DNA from: Burkholderiales bacterium
GTDB taxonomy: Bacteria; Pseudomonadota; Gammaproteobacteria; Burkholderiales; Burkholderiaceae_C
Reading direction: 5' to 3'
Length of the DNA: 64,000 bases
Assembly: GCA_016702555.1 (NCBI GenBank)
Contig: JADJDV010000007.1
Location: 124,001-188,000, forward strand
Shown here: one piece after another, positions 16,671 to 24,423 of the stretch
How positions within the stretch are numbered: position 1 is the stretch's first letter
Layout: each line of letters begins with the position of its first letter
The notes under the pieces: generated by a model
What the model saw: only the letters and a program-made list of their open reading frames with translations
The model's database searches: none
Told to the model about the DNA's origin: nothing
Program-made: the position numbers and the translations under genes

Positions 16671-18412
16671 TTCAGCTGCGCCTCGTCCATGCCGTAGTCG
16701 CGCAGTGCCGCTTCGCGTGACACGATGCCGTTGCGCACCTCTTCGGCGAGCAGCTTGCGGTCGCGCTTTTTCGGGTCGCCCCAGCCGCCGCCGCCGTTGG
16801 CTACCTGGTGGTAGCGCGTGCCTTTCGGCACGCCGGTGATCAGGTCCTTATTGCGCGGCACCACGGTGCGCCCGTCCGGGTAATGCAGGCGGATGAAGTT
16901 CAGCCCCGCGCCGTGGCCGCCGGCCAGGCCAAAGGCGCCCTCGAAATCGCCGTCGCCGAAGGTCACGAGCTGGGTATCGTCGGAGCCGATCTCAAAGATC
17001 GTCTCCACGCCCAGGCCGCCGCGCCATTGCCCGGCGCCGGCCGAATCGGTCAGCAGCTCGTGGCGGATCAGCCGGTGCGGCGTCTGCTGCTCGAACATCT
17101 CGTAGTCCTGATCGAGCACGCCGCCGGAGGCGTCGATCATGCCGATGTGGTCGTAGCCGTCGCAGCCCGGCAGCGCACCCGAGCCGCCCTTCAGGCCCAT
17201 GAAACCGATATCGACGTACTTCTCGCCGGTTTTCGGGTCGATGCCAGTGGTGAGTGAAGCCAGCAGGTTGTTCCAGCCCGCGGTGACGCGATCCGGCAGC
17301 GCCGGGCTCAGCGCGCGCTGGATGGCGTCGGCGTTGGGCGGGCACAGGTGGTTGCCGAAGGTGGTCGCCTTCGGATAGGCGGCATTCAGGATCGTGCCTT
17401 CGGGAATCACGATCTCGATCGGCTGCACCATGCCCTCGTTGTGCGGGATGTCGGGGTTGACCATCTGCAGCAGCGTCAGGATGGTGGCCGAGGCGCTGGA
17501 AGTGAAGGTGCCGTTGACGAAGCCGTTGGTCTGCGGATCGGTGCGCGAGTAGTCGAAGCGGATCGAGCGATCCTGCACGTCGATGTCGACACGGATCGTG
17601 AACTTGCTGCCCTCGTGGCGGCCGTCGTAGTAGACACTGCCTTCGCCGCTGTAGCGGCCGTTCGGGATCTTGGCGATCTCGGCCTGCATCATGCGCCGCG
17701 TGGCGTCGAACAGCGCCTGCTTGTGCGCGTGGTAGCTCGCCGCGCCGTACTTCTTCAGCAGCTCGACCAGGCGCCTGGCGCCGACCTCGCAGGCGCCCAT
17801 CTCGGCCTTCATGTCGTGCTGCACGATGTCCAGGCGCACGTTGGCAAAGATCAGGTTCCAGACATCCTTGCGCAGCTTGCCACGCTCGACGATCTTGACC
17901 GCGGGGATGCGCAGCGCCTCCTGCCAGACCTCGACCGCATTGGGGTTGTAGCCGCCGGCCACCGCGCCGCCGATGTCCGCCTGGTGCCCCTTCACGGCGG
18001 TCCAGCCGACCAGCTCGCCCTCGAAGAACACGGGCTTGAACGCCGCCACGTCGTTGTTCTGGTTGCCCAGCGTGAAGACATCGTTGTGGAAAAAGACATC
18101 GCCTTCGTGAATGTCGCCGTCGAAGGTCTCGCGGATGTGCTTGCACACCGGCGCCAGCGAAAAGGCCAGGATCGGCAGGTTCTCGGTCTGCTCAAGCATG
18201 CGCCCCTCGGCGTCGTACAGGCCGGTGACGTAATCCTTGGCCTCGCACAGGATCGGGCTGCGCGTGGTGCGCTCCATCGAGATGCTCATTTCGTCGGTGA
18301 TGGCGCGGAAGGTGCGCGCGAACACCGACAGCAGGATCGGGTCGATGGCGGGTGTGGGTGCGGCTGCGGCGCCGGCCGATGCGGCGCTCGCGGTCGTGTC
18401 GGCATGCTTCAT
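16667..18412 (-). CDS. hyuB: HyuB-type hydantoinase/lactamase subunit
   Basis: Beta-type subunit (581 residues) of the N-methylhydantoinase/oxoprolinase family, which opens lactam or hydantoin rings at the expense of ATP together with HyuA. Visible family segments are the early ERTTRSPI region (about 47-55), the HNDVFTLGNQNND segment, the GHQADIGG segment with putative metal-binding residues (about 140-147), and the C-terminal NGGGGWGDP signature. The gene is coupled to hyuA upstream (stop and start overlap) and to the acyl-CoA dehydrogenase downstream. In the indoleacetate pathway a hydantoinase-like enzyme hydrolyses the 2-oxoindole lactam to (2-aminophenyl)succinate, and this gene is the only candidate for that step in the window. 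Family membership is clear; the substrate is inferred. Confidence 0.88.
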   Translation of the reverse strand: MKHADTTASAASAGAAAAPTPAIDPILLSVFARTFRAITDEMSISMERTTRSPILCEAKDYVTGLYDAEGRMLEQTENLPILAFSLAPVCKHIRETFDGDIHEGDVFFHNDVFTLGNQNNDVAAFKPVFFEGELVGWTAVKGHQADIGGAVAGGYNPNAVEVWQEALRIPAVKIVERGKLRKDVWNLIFANVRLDIVQHDMKAEMGACEVGARRLVELLKKYGAASYHAHKQALFDATRRMMQAEIAKIPNGRYSGEGSVYYDGRHEGSKFTIRVDIDVQDRSIRFDYSRTDPQTNGFVNGTFTSSASATILTLLQMVNPDIPHNEGMVQPIEIVIPEGTILNAAYPKATTFGNHLCPPNADAIQRALSPALPDRVTAGWNNLLASLTTGIDPKTGEKYVDIGFMGLKGGSGALPGCDGYDHIGMIDASGGVLDQDYEMFEQQTPHRLIRHELLTDSAGAGQWRGGLGVETIFEIGSDDTQLVTFGDGDFEGAFGLAGGHGAGLNFIRLHYPDGRTVVPRNKDLITGVPKGTRYHQVANGGGGWGDPKKRDRKLLAEEVRNGIVSREAALRDYGMDEAQLK

Positions 18413-20526
18413 CGTGAGCCTCCTGGCGTGGCAGCCGCGATCAGGTTCTCGCGCCCCTTCATGTAGAGCACGAAGGAGCCCAGTTCGTCGACGCGGCAGT
18501 CGAAGCCGGCGCCGACGAAGATCGCGGTGGTCTGTTGCTCGATCAGGGCCGGCCCCGCCACATGGTGGCCGCTGCGCAGGGCGTGGCCGTCGAGCACCGG
18601 GACCTCGGCGTAGTCGTCGTGCTCCGGCACGTAGACCCGGCGCCGTCCCTTGACCGCCGCGCTCGCGTCGGGCGAGGTGGCCGGCTCGCGCCGGTAGGAC
18701 GGCTTGTCGACCGCACCGACCGCCTGCAGCCGCACGTTGATGATTTCCACCGGGCTGCCCTCGGCTTCGAGCGTGTAACCGAACAGGCGCCGATGCTCGT
18801 CGTGGAACGCGCGCGCGATGGCGGCGGCGTCATGCCGCTTGATCGCCTCCAACGGCACCGGCACTGAAACTTCGTGGTACTGCTTCAGGTAGCGGCAATC
18901 CAGGCGCAGTTCGATGCGCTGGCGCCCAGGTGCGACGCGCTCGGCGGTTAGTTGCACCGCGCCTTCCTCGGCCATGGCGTCGACCAGTTCCTCCAGGCGC
19001 TGCCAGTCGAGCTTGTCCACGCGGGCCACGAAGGTGCGCACGAAATCGTGCCGCAGCTCGCACATCAGCATGCCGAAAGCGCACAGCACCGAGGCCTCGC
19101 GCGGCACGATCATCAGCGGGATGCCCAGCTCGGTGCAGATCATGCAGCCGTGAATCGGCCCTGCGCCACCGCCCGGAATCAGCGGGAACTCGCGCGGGTC
19201 GAAGCCGCGCTTGATCGTCACCTCGCGCACGCCCTGCGCCATGTTGTTGCAAGCCACGCGGTACATGCCGGCGGCGGCGCGCTCCACGGTCAGTCCCATC
19301 GGCTGTGCGATGTGGGTCCCGATGGCGCGCCTGGCCGCCGCCACGTCCAGCCGCATGCGCCCGCCGGCGAAGTAGTCGGGATCGAGGTAGCCGAGCACGA
19401 CGTTGGCGTCGGTGGTGGTCGGCAGCTCGCCGCCGCGCCCGTAGCACGCTGGGCCTGGATCAGCGCCGGCACTCTGCGGGCCCATGCGCAGCAGCCCGCC
19501 CTCGTCGAGCCAGCCGATCGAGCCGCCGCCAGCGCCGATGGTGTGGATGTCGAGCATCGGCAACGCGATCTTGTGGCGCGCGATCTCGCCGTCGTTCTTC
19601 AGCATCGGCGCGCCCACCGCGACCGAGGCCTCGAAGCTGGTGCCGCCCATGTCGGTGGTGATGCAGCGGTCGTGCCCGTGCGCGCCGGCGTAGTACAGGC
19701 CCGCGCCCGGACCACCGGCCGGCCCGGACAGCAGCGTGAGCGCCGCCTTGTCGCGCGCCGCCTGCGGCGACAGCACGCCGCCGTTGGACTGCATGATCAG
19801 CAGCAGGCCGCGGAACTCGGCCTCGGCCAGGCGACCCAGCAACTGGTCGAGGTAATGGCCCAGCTTGGGCGCGACGTAGGCATTGAGCGCGGTCGTGCTG
19901 ACGCGCTCGTAGAAGCGGATCGACGGCAGCACCTCGGTGGACACCGACAGCACCGCCTCGGGCCACTGGCGGCGCACCAGCTCGGCCGCCGCCTGTTCGT
20001 GCGCCGGGTTGGCGAAGGCATTCATGAAGCACACCGCGACCGCCTGCACGCCGTCGGCGCGCCAGGCCTCGACGGCCGCGCGCACAGCGCCCAGGTCGAG
20101 CGGTTCGATCTCGGCGCCGTCGCGGTCGATGCGCCCGCCGACGCCGATGCGGCGTGCCCGCGGCACCAGCGGCCGCACGTTGGTGTAGCGGTTGTTGTAC
20201 TGCTCCTCGCGCACCCCGCGGCGCATCTCCAGCGCATCGCGCACGCCCTCGGTGGTCAGCAGCGCGCAGCGCGCGCCGGTCGAGGTCAGCGTAGCGTTGG
20301 TGGTCACGGTGGTGCCATGCACGATGCGTTCGATCGAGCGCGCGAATTGCGCCAGCGTTTGCGGCGGCTGCTGCATCGCGGCGAGCTGCTCAAGCCCATC
20401 GATCACCGCGATCGACGGATCGGCCGGGGTGGACAGCGTTTTGTGAATGCGCGGCGCTTCGCCGTCGCGCGCGAGCACGAAATCGGTGAAGGTGCCGCCG
20501 ACGTCGATGCTGAGCTTCATGCTCAT
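18409..20526 (-). CDS. hyuA: HyuA-type hydantoinase/lactamase ATP-binding subunit
   Basis: Alpha-type subunit (705 residues) of an ATP-dependent hydantoinase/oxoprolinase-like enzyme. It has the actin-fold phosphate loops of the family: IDVGGTFTD at residues 7-15, HGTTVTTNA near 70, TTDMGGTSFE near 291 and the glycine-rich GAGGGSIGW near 327. The ADPGPACYG signature follows. It should phosphorylate the lactam carbonyl so that the HyuB partner can hydrolyse it. It overlaps the ligase gene upstream by a few bases and hyuB downstream, so the three are almost certainly one transcript. An alternative reading is a 5-oxoprolinase or acetone carboxylase relative. The surrounding Mo hydroxylase and B12 mutase favour a lactam from the indole ring. 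Confidence 0.88.
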   Translation of the reverse strand: MSMKLSIDVGGTFTDFVLARDGEAPRIHKTLSTPADPSIAVIDGLEQLAAMQQPPQTLAQFARSIERIVHGTTVTTNATLTSTGARCALLTTEGVRDALEMRRGVREEQYNNRYTNVRPLVPRARRIGVGGRIDRDGAEIEPLDLGAVRAAVEAWRADGVQAVAVCFMNAFANPAHEQAAAELVRRQWPEAVLSVSTEVLPSIRFYERVSTTALNAYVAPKLGHYLDQLLGRLAEAEFRGLLLIMQSNGGVLSPQAARDKAALTLLSGPAGGPGAGLYYAGAHGHDRCITTDMGGTSFEASVAVGAPMLKNDGEIARHKIALPMLDIHTIGAGGGSIGWLDEGGLLRMGPQSAGADPGPACYGRGGELPTTTDANVVLGYLDPDYFAGGRMRLDVAAARRAIGTHIAQPMGLTVERAAAGMYRVACNNMAQGVREVTIKRGFDPREFPLIPGGGAGPIHGCMICTELGIPLMIVPREASVLCAFGMLMCELRHDFVRTFVARVDKLDWQRLEELVDAMAEEGAVQLTAERVAPGRQRIELRLDCRYLKQYHEVSVPVPLEAIKRHDAAAIARAFHDEHRRLFGYTLEAEGSPVEIINVRLQAVGAVDKPSYRREPATSPDASAAVKGRRRVYVPEHDDYAEVPVLDGHALRSGHHVAGPALIEQQTTAIFVGAGFDCRVDELGSFVLYMKGRENLIAAATPGGSR

Positions 20527-22070
20527 ATGGAGACTCCCGTTGCCGCGGCCGGGGTTCGGGCCGCCACCATCTTGCGTACGTCGTCCTTGCGCACTTTGCC
20601 AAGCGCGGTGCGTGGCAATGCGTCGACGACGAGTATTTCCTTGGGATGCTTGAAGCGCGCCAGCCGCCCCTGGAGCCGGCGCAGCAGTTCGTCGCCGGAC
20701 AACTCGGCGCCAGGCTGCGCGACGACGACGGCGATGACCGCCTCGCCCCAGCGCTCGTCAGGCCGGCCCACGACGGCGGCCTCGGCCACCTGCGGGCATT
20801 CCATCAGCACGCTCTCGACCTCGGCTGGGCTGATGTTCTCGCCGCCGGAGATGATCATGTCCTTCAGCCGCCCCTCGATCCAGAGGTAGCCCTCCTCGTC
20901 CAGGTGGCCGCCATCGCCGGAATGGAACCAGCCGCCGCGCAGCGCTTGCTGCGTTGCCTGCGGATCGCCGAAGTAGCCGCAAGTGACGTTGCGGCCGCGC
21001 ACCACGACTTCGCCGAACTGCCCCGCCGGCAACGGTTGGTCGGCGCCGTCGACGATGCTCAGTTCGACGCCCGGCACGGCGCGGCCCACCGAGCCGGCCT
21101 TGCGCCGCGCGTCGCCCTCGCACAGCGCGGCGCTGATCGGCCCGGTCTCGGTGGCGCCCCAGACCTGCACCAGCGGGATGCCGCGCGCATGCACGGCGTC
21201 AATGAGCGGGCGCCGCACCGTGGTCGAGCCGGTGGTGATCATGCGCAGGCTGGACAGATCGGCATCGGCCCAGCGCGGGTGTGCGAGCAGCATCTCCAGT
21301 TGCGCCGGCACTGCCACGGTGAGCGTGATGCCATCGCGCTTGACGGCGTCGAACCACGCATCGGGCTCGAACTTCGGGTGCAGCGTCACGGTGCAGCCGG
21401 CACGCAGCGCGGGTGTCATCAGGATGTTGAGGCCGCCGACGTGGAACAGCGGCAGCGTCGTCAGCACGCGATCCTGGTCGGTCATCCCATGCATGTGCAC
21501 GCTGCCGTCGGCATTGGCGCCCAGCGCGGCGTGCGACAGCAGCGCACCCTTGGGTTGCCCGGTCGAGCCGGACGTGTAGCACAGCAGCAAGGGGCTGTCG
21601 GGGTCGATCGCCGGCTGCGGCGCAACCAGGCCGGCGATGCTGACCGCGAAGTCGTCCCAGGCCTGCCAGCCCGGAGGATGGCTGCCGCCGAGCGCGATGC
21701 CTCGGGAGCCGCGCGGCAACACGTCGCCGTGCAGGCAGGAAGCGACGAAGGGCTCGTCGACGAAGCACAGGCGCGGCATCGCCGCCGCCAGCATGGCGCG
21801 ATGCTCGAATGCCGTCAGGCGCCAATTCAACGGCATGAAGATCGCGCCCAGGCGCGCACAGGCAAAAAGGATGGCGAGCTGCGCCGAGCCGTTGTAGCCC
21901 AGCCACGCGACGATATCGCCGCGCCCGACGCCGGCGCCGTGCAGCGCGGCGGCGCGTTCGCCGATGCGGTGCGCCAGCGCCGCGTAGCTGCACCGCAGGC
22001 CGGCGCAGTGCAGCGCGATCTTGTCGGGCGTGCGCAGCGCGACGTCGTCGATCCAGGGCGCGATGCTCAT
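20523..22070 (-). CDS. AMP-forming acyl-CoA ligase (second, hyuA-proximal)
   Basis: ANL-superfamily ligase of 515 residues. The nucleotide loop YTSGSTGQPKG lies near residue 165, the WGATETGP segment near 303, and GWFHSGDGG, GRLKD and ISGGENISPAE follow. The C-terminal catalytic lysine lies in TALGKVRKD. It sits at the start of the overlapping part of the operon, directly before hyuA. In the Aromatoleum pathway an indoleacetate-CoA ligase (IaaB) is encoded with the other genes, and this enzyme is one of two candidates for that role here. The 252-base gap to the thiolase upstream contains two repeat elements and could hold an internal promoter. Confidence 0.86.
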   Translation of the reverse strand: MSIAPWIDDVALRTPDKIALHCAGLRCSYAALAHRIGERAAALHGAGVGRGDIVAWLGYNGSAQLAILFACARLGAIFMPLNWRLTAFEHRAMLAAAMPRLCFVDEPFVASCLHGDVLPRGSRGIALGGSHPPGWQAWDDFAVSIAGLVAPQPAIDPDSPLLLCYTSGSTGQPKGALLSHAALGANADGSVHMHGMTDQDRVLTTLPLFHVGGLNILMTPALRAGCTVTLHPKFEPDAWFDAVKRDGITLTVAVPAQLEMLLAHPRWADADLSSLRMITTGSTTVRRPLIDAVHARGIPLVQVWGATETGPISAALCEGDARRKAGSVGRAVPGVELSIVDGADQPLPAGQFGEVVVRGRNVTCGYFGDPQATQQALRGGWFHSGDGGHLDEEGYLWIEGRLKDMIISGGENISPAEVESVLMECPQVAEAAVVGRPDERWGEAVIAVVVAQPGAELSGDELLRRLQGRLARFKHPKEILVVDALPRTALGKVRKDDVRKMVAARTPAAATGVSI

Positions 22071-22142
22071 GCCTTGCCTCGTCTCAGTGGTTCATGGCGC
22101 TCACGCGCCACCCGCATCGCATGAAACAGAAAGCGCAGTTTT

Positions 22143-22220
22143 TTGTAGGAGCGGCCTTGGCCGCGATCAGCGCCACCACCCCGCGATGCGCTCCATCGCG
22201 GGCAAGCCCGCTCCCACAAA
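22143..22220. repeat. REP doublet (REPIN-like) element
   Basis: Two imperfect copies of a 25-base GC-rich REP-type sequence face each other: TTGTAGGAGCGGCCTTGGCC at the left, continuing to 22167, and its counterpart on the other strand at 22195-22220. Each copy is itself a short hairpin of the GCGGnCTTGnCCGC kind. The pair can form a long cruciform or mRNA hairpin between the thiolase and ligase genes. This arrangement is well known from Pseudomonas and related gammaproteobacteria. No REP-associated transposase is seen in the window. Confidence 0.75.
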
Positions 22221-22265
22221 GCCAGGAGCCCCATGGCCGCGCAGCAGCCCACGCGTGGGCGCCGT

Positions 22266-22314
22266 CCCCCTCCCGAAGAGAGAGGGGGAAGACGCCGCAG
22301 GCGGCTCAGGGGGT
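22266..22314. repeat. G/C-tract dispersed repeat, copy 1
   Basis: A block bounded by a CCCCCTCCC tract and a CAGGGGG tract with the core GGGGGAAGACGCCGCAGGCG. Related blocks occur at 45107-45138, 45881-45933 and 48270-48300, always next to or inside gene ends. Such elements are frequent in Comamonadaceae genomes. Their function is unknown. Confidence 0.6.
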
Positions 22315-22322
22315 GATCTATT

Positions 22323-23528
22323 TCATCCATCGACGACCTCGAGAACGACGGCCATCGCGGTGTCGCCGGCCGCGCAGCCGGTGAACATGCCGACGCCGCC
22401 GCCGCGCAGCGCCAGGGTCTCGATCAGCTCGATGATCGAGCGCGTGCCCATCGGCGCCTGCGGATGCCCCCACACCAGCGAGCAGCCGTAATCATTGAAG
22501 CGCCGCCAGTCGAGGCCGAGTTCCTGCGCCAGGTACAGATCGTTTAGCGCGAACGGGTTGTGCGTCTTGATCGCCGCCAGCGCGTCGATGCCGAGCCCGG
22601 CCCGCGCCAGCGCCTTGCGGGCCGCCGGCACGGTGGCCGTCGGCATCCATCCGAGTTCGACACGCGCCAGCCCGAAGCCGCGCAGCCGCACGGCGATGCG
22701 CGGGTCGCGCGCCAATTCGCGCGCGCGCTCGCGCGTGGCGACGACGATGCCCGCGTTCCCGTCGGCCGGATGCGTCTGCGCGCCGAAGGTCACGCTGCCG
22801 CCCGGGCTGACGGGCTTGAGCGCCGCTAGGCCCTCCGGCGTCGAGCGGCTCACGCCCTCGTCGCCGGCGAGCGTGGTCGCCACCTTGTTAAAGTTCGGGG
22901 TCGGCACCTCGAAGGGCAGGGTCATGAAACGCCGCAGGAAGGCGCTGTCGTCGGCCAGCGCCTGCGCGTACTGGGCCTCGCGCACCAGCACCACCTCGTG
23001 TTGCTGGGCGCTGCTGTAACCGTGGCGTCGCGCGACGTTTTCGGCGGTGGCAAGCATCGAGTGCCCGCCCAGCGGGTCGCAGTTGAAGTTCTCCAGCACC
23101 CAGTCCTCGGCGCTGCCGGTGCCGCCCACGCCCTTCGGGTTCGGGTAGTACAGGTGCGGCCCATTGCTGGTGCGGTCGCAATTGACGACCAGCGCGCTCG
23201 TTGCCATGCCGCTTTCGATCTCCTGCGCGGCGGCGAGCAGCGTGCGCACGCCGGTGGCGCAGGCCTGCATCTGCGTCGGCCCGCCGGCGGCCCGCGCGCC
23301 GACCATGCCGAGCAGCCAGGGTGCGCCGTAAAAGGCGTGGCGCTGCGGCACCGACAGGCCGAGCACGCCATAGTCGAAGCCGGCGGGGTCGATGCGCCGC
23401 TTCGCCAGCTCGGCCTTGGCGACGTGCGCCGCGAATTCGATGCTGTGCAGACTGGCGAAGCTGCCCTGCCAGCGCGCGAACGGCGTGCTCCAGTAGGCGC
23501 CGTAGGGGATCTCGCAATTCAGGACCAT
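22323..23528 (-). CDS. Thiolase-family acyl-CoA acetyltransferase
   Basis: Thiolase of 401 residues. The nucleophilic Cys is in the MQACATGVRT segment (about residue 89), the His in the KTHNPFALND segment (about 346) and the second Cys in FTGCAAGDT near the C-terminus (about 386), so the catalytic set is complete. The long variant loops resemble the thiolase-like proteins found in aromatic-acid degradation clusters rather than PhaA. In the pathway it would split 2-aminobenzoylacetyl-CoA into anthraniloyl-CoA and acetyl-CoA, the last step of indoleacetate breakdown. It is the first structural gene after the GntR regulator, 21 bases away, on the same strand. The ATG at 23526-23528 has only a weak ribosome site. 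Confidence 0.88.
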   Translation of the reverse strand: MVLNCEIPYGAYWSTPFARWQGSFASLHSIEFAAHVAKAELAKRRIDPAGFDYGVLGLSVPQRHAFYGAPWLLGMVGARAAGGPTQMQACATGVRTLLAAAQEIESGMATSALVVNCDRTSNGPHLYYPNPKGVGGTGSAEDWVLENFNCDPLGGHSMLATAENVARRHGYSSAQQHEVVLVREAQYAQALADDSAFLRRFMTLPFEVPTPNFNKVATTLAGDEGVSRSTPEGLAALKPVSPGGSVTFGAQTHPADGNAGIVVATRERARELARDPRIAVRLRGFGLARVELGWMPTATVPAARKALARAGLGIDALAAIKTHNPFALNDLYLAQELGLDWRRFNDYGCSLVWGHPQAPMGTRSIIELIETLALRGGGVGMFTGCAAGDTAMAVVLEVVDG

Positions 23529-23549
23529 GGCGGCAACCCTGGTTCAGAT

Positions 23550-24260
23550 TCAGCCGCCGCCGGCCAGTGGCGCGAGCGCGGTCCCATCGGCCTCGGCAAG
23601 ACCGAGCGCGAGCAGGAACTCTTCGCGTGCGCGCATCAGGTGTTCGGTGGCCGCTGCCGCGGCCTGCTCGCCATCGCCGCGCGCCAGCGCCTGTGTCATG
23701 CGCCGCAGGCCGGCCAGCACGATGGTGCGCACGCGCTCGCTGTCCAGCGTGACGGTTCGGATGTGCTGCATATGGTCGGCGTACAGCTCGATCATGCGCA
23801 CCAGTCGCGCGTTGGGCACCAGCTCGAGCCATGCGATGCGCCAGCGCACGTTCGCTTCGCAGAAGGCGCTGACATCCTTGGCGCGGTGTGCGGCGGCGGC
23901 GTCCGCCAGCGCCTCCTCGATCGCACGGCGCCGTCGTCGGTCGGTGGCGAGCGGGGCGATGCGGCGCAGCGCAGCGGGTTCGATCAGCAGGCGCAGCTCG
24001 TAGATGTCCTCGATGTCCTGCCGGCTCAGGTGCGGCACCGTGAAGCTGCGCCGCTCGTTGCTGAGCAGGCCCTCGGTGGCCAGCCGCGCCATCGCCTCGC
24101 GCACCGGGGTGCGCGACACGCCGAGCAGTCCGGCGAACTGTTCCTCCTGCAGCGGCTGCCCGGGCTTGACGGTTCCGCGCCGCAACTGCTGGCGCAGCGT
24201 GTCGTAAACGCGCTCCGCCAGGGCGGTGTTCCGTTCGAGGGGCTTGAAGATGTCGTTCAC
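23550..24260 (-). CDS. GntR-family (FCD/FadR subgroup) transcriptional regulator
   Basis: DNA-binding regulator of 236 residues. The N-terminal winged helix shows the GntR signature, with LLGVSRTPVREAMARL as the recognition helix region (about 45-60). The C-terminal all-helical FCD ligand-binding domain contains the conserved ELRLLIEPAA segment and histidines that may bind metal with a carboxylate effector. It is the first gene of the minus-strand catabolic run and is divergent from a periplasmic binding protein gene. An inverted repeat in the shared 163-base gap is a good candidate for its operator. Indoleacetate or its CoA ester is a reasonable but unproven effector. Confidence 0.9.
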   Translation of the reverse strand: MNDIFKPLERNTALAERVYDTLRQQLRRGTVKPGQPLQEEQFAGLLGVSRTPVREAMARLATEGLLSNERRSFTVPHLSRQDIEDIYELRLLIEPAALRRIAPLATDRRRRRAIEEALADAAAAHRAKDVSAFCEANVRWRIAWLELVPNARLVRMIELYADHMQHIRTVTLDSERVRTIVLAGLRRMTQALARGDGEQAAAAATEHLMRAREEFLLALGLAEADGTALAPLAGGG

Positions 24261-24281
24261 GGTAGGCTCAAGAGTTGAATG

Positions 24282-24298
24282 CCGTATTCTGTATACGG
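24282..24298. promoter_or_regulatory. Candidate GntR operator, CCGTAT-N5-ATACGG
   Basis: A perfect six-base inverted repeat with a five-base spacer, lying between the divergent regulator and binding-protein genes. It also contains GTATAC, a core seen in FadR-subgroup operators. On the plus strand it overlaps TTCTGT (24287-24292), a possible -35 element set 17 bases before CATAAA (24310-24315). Binding there would repress transcription of the transport gene, and probably of the regulator operon. Confidence 0.6.
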
Positions 24299-24423
24299 AA
24301 CACGGGATGCATAAACTAGGGCTTACCCGAGGTGCGCTTGCGCCACTGCCGCCATAAACTGTGCCCGCCTTCGGGCCCGTGTCGTCTTCGCTTTTTCATC
24401 ACCAGGTCAACAAGGAGTTCCGC

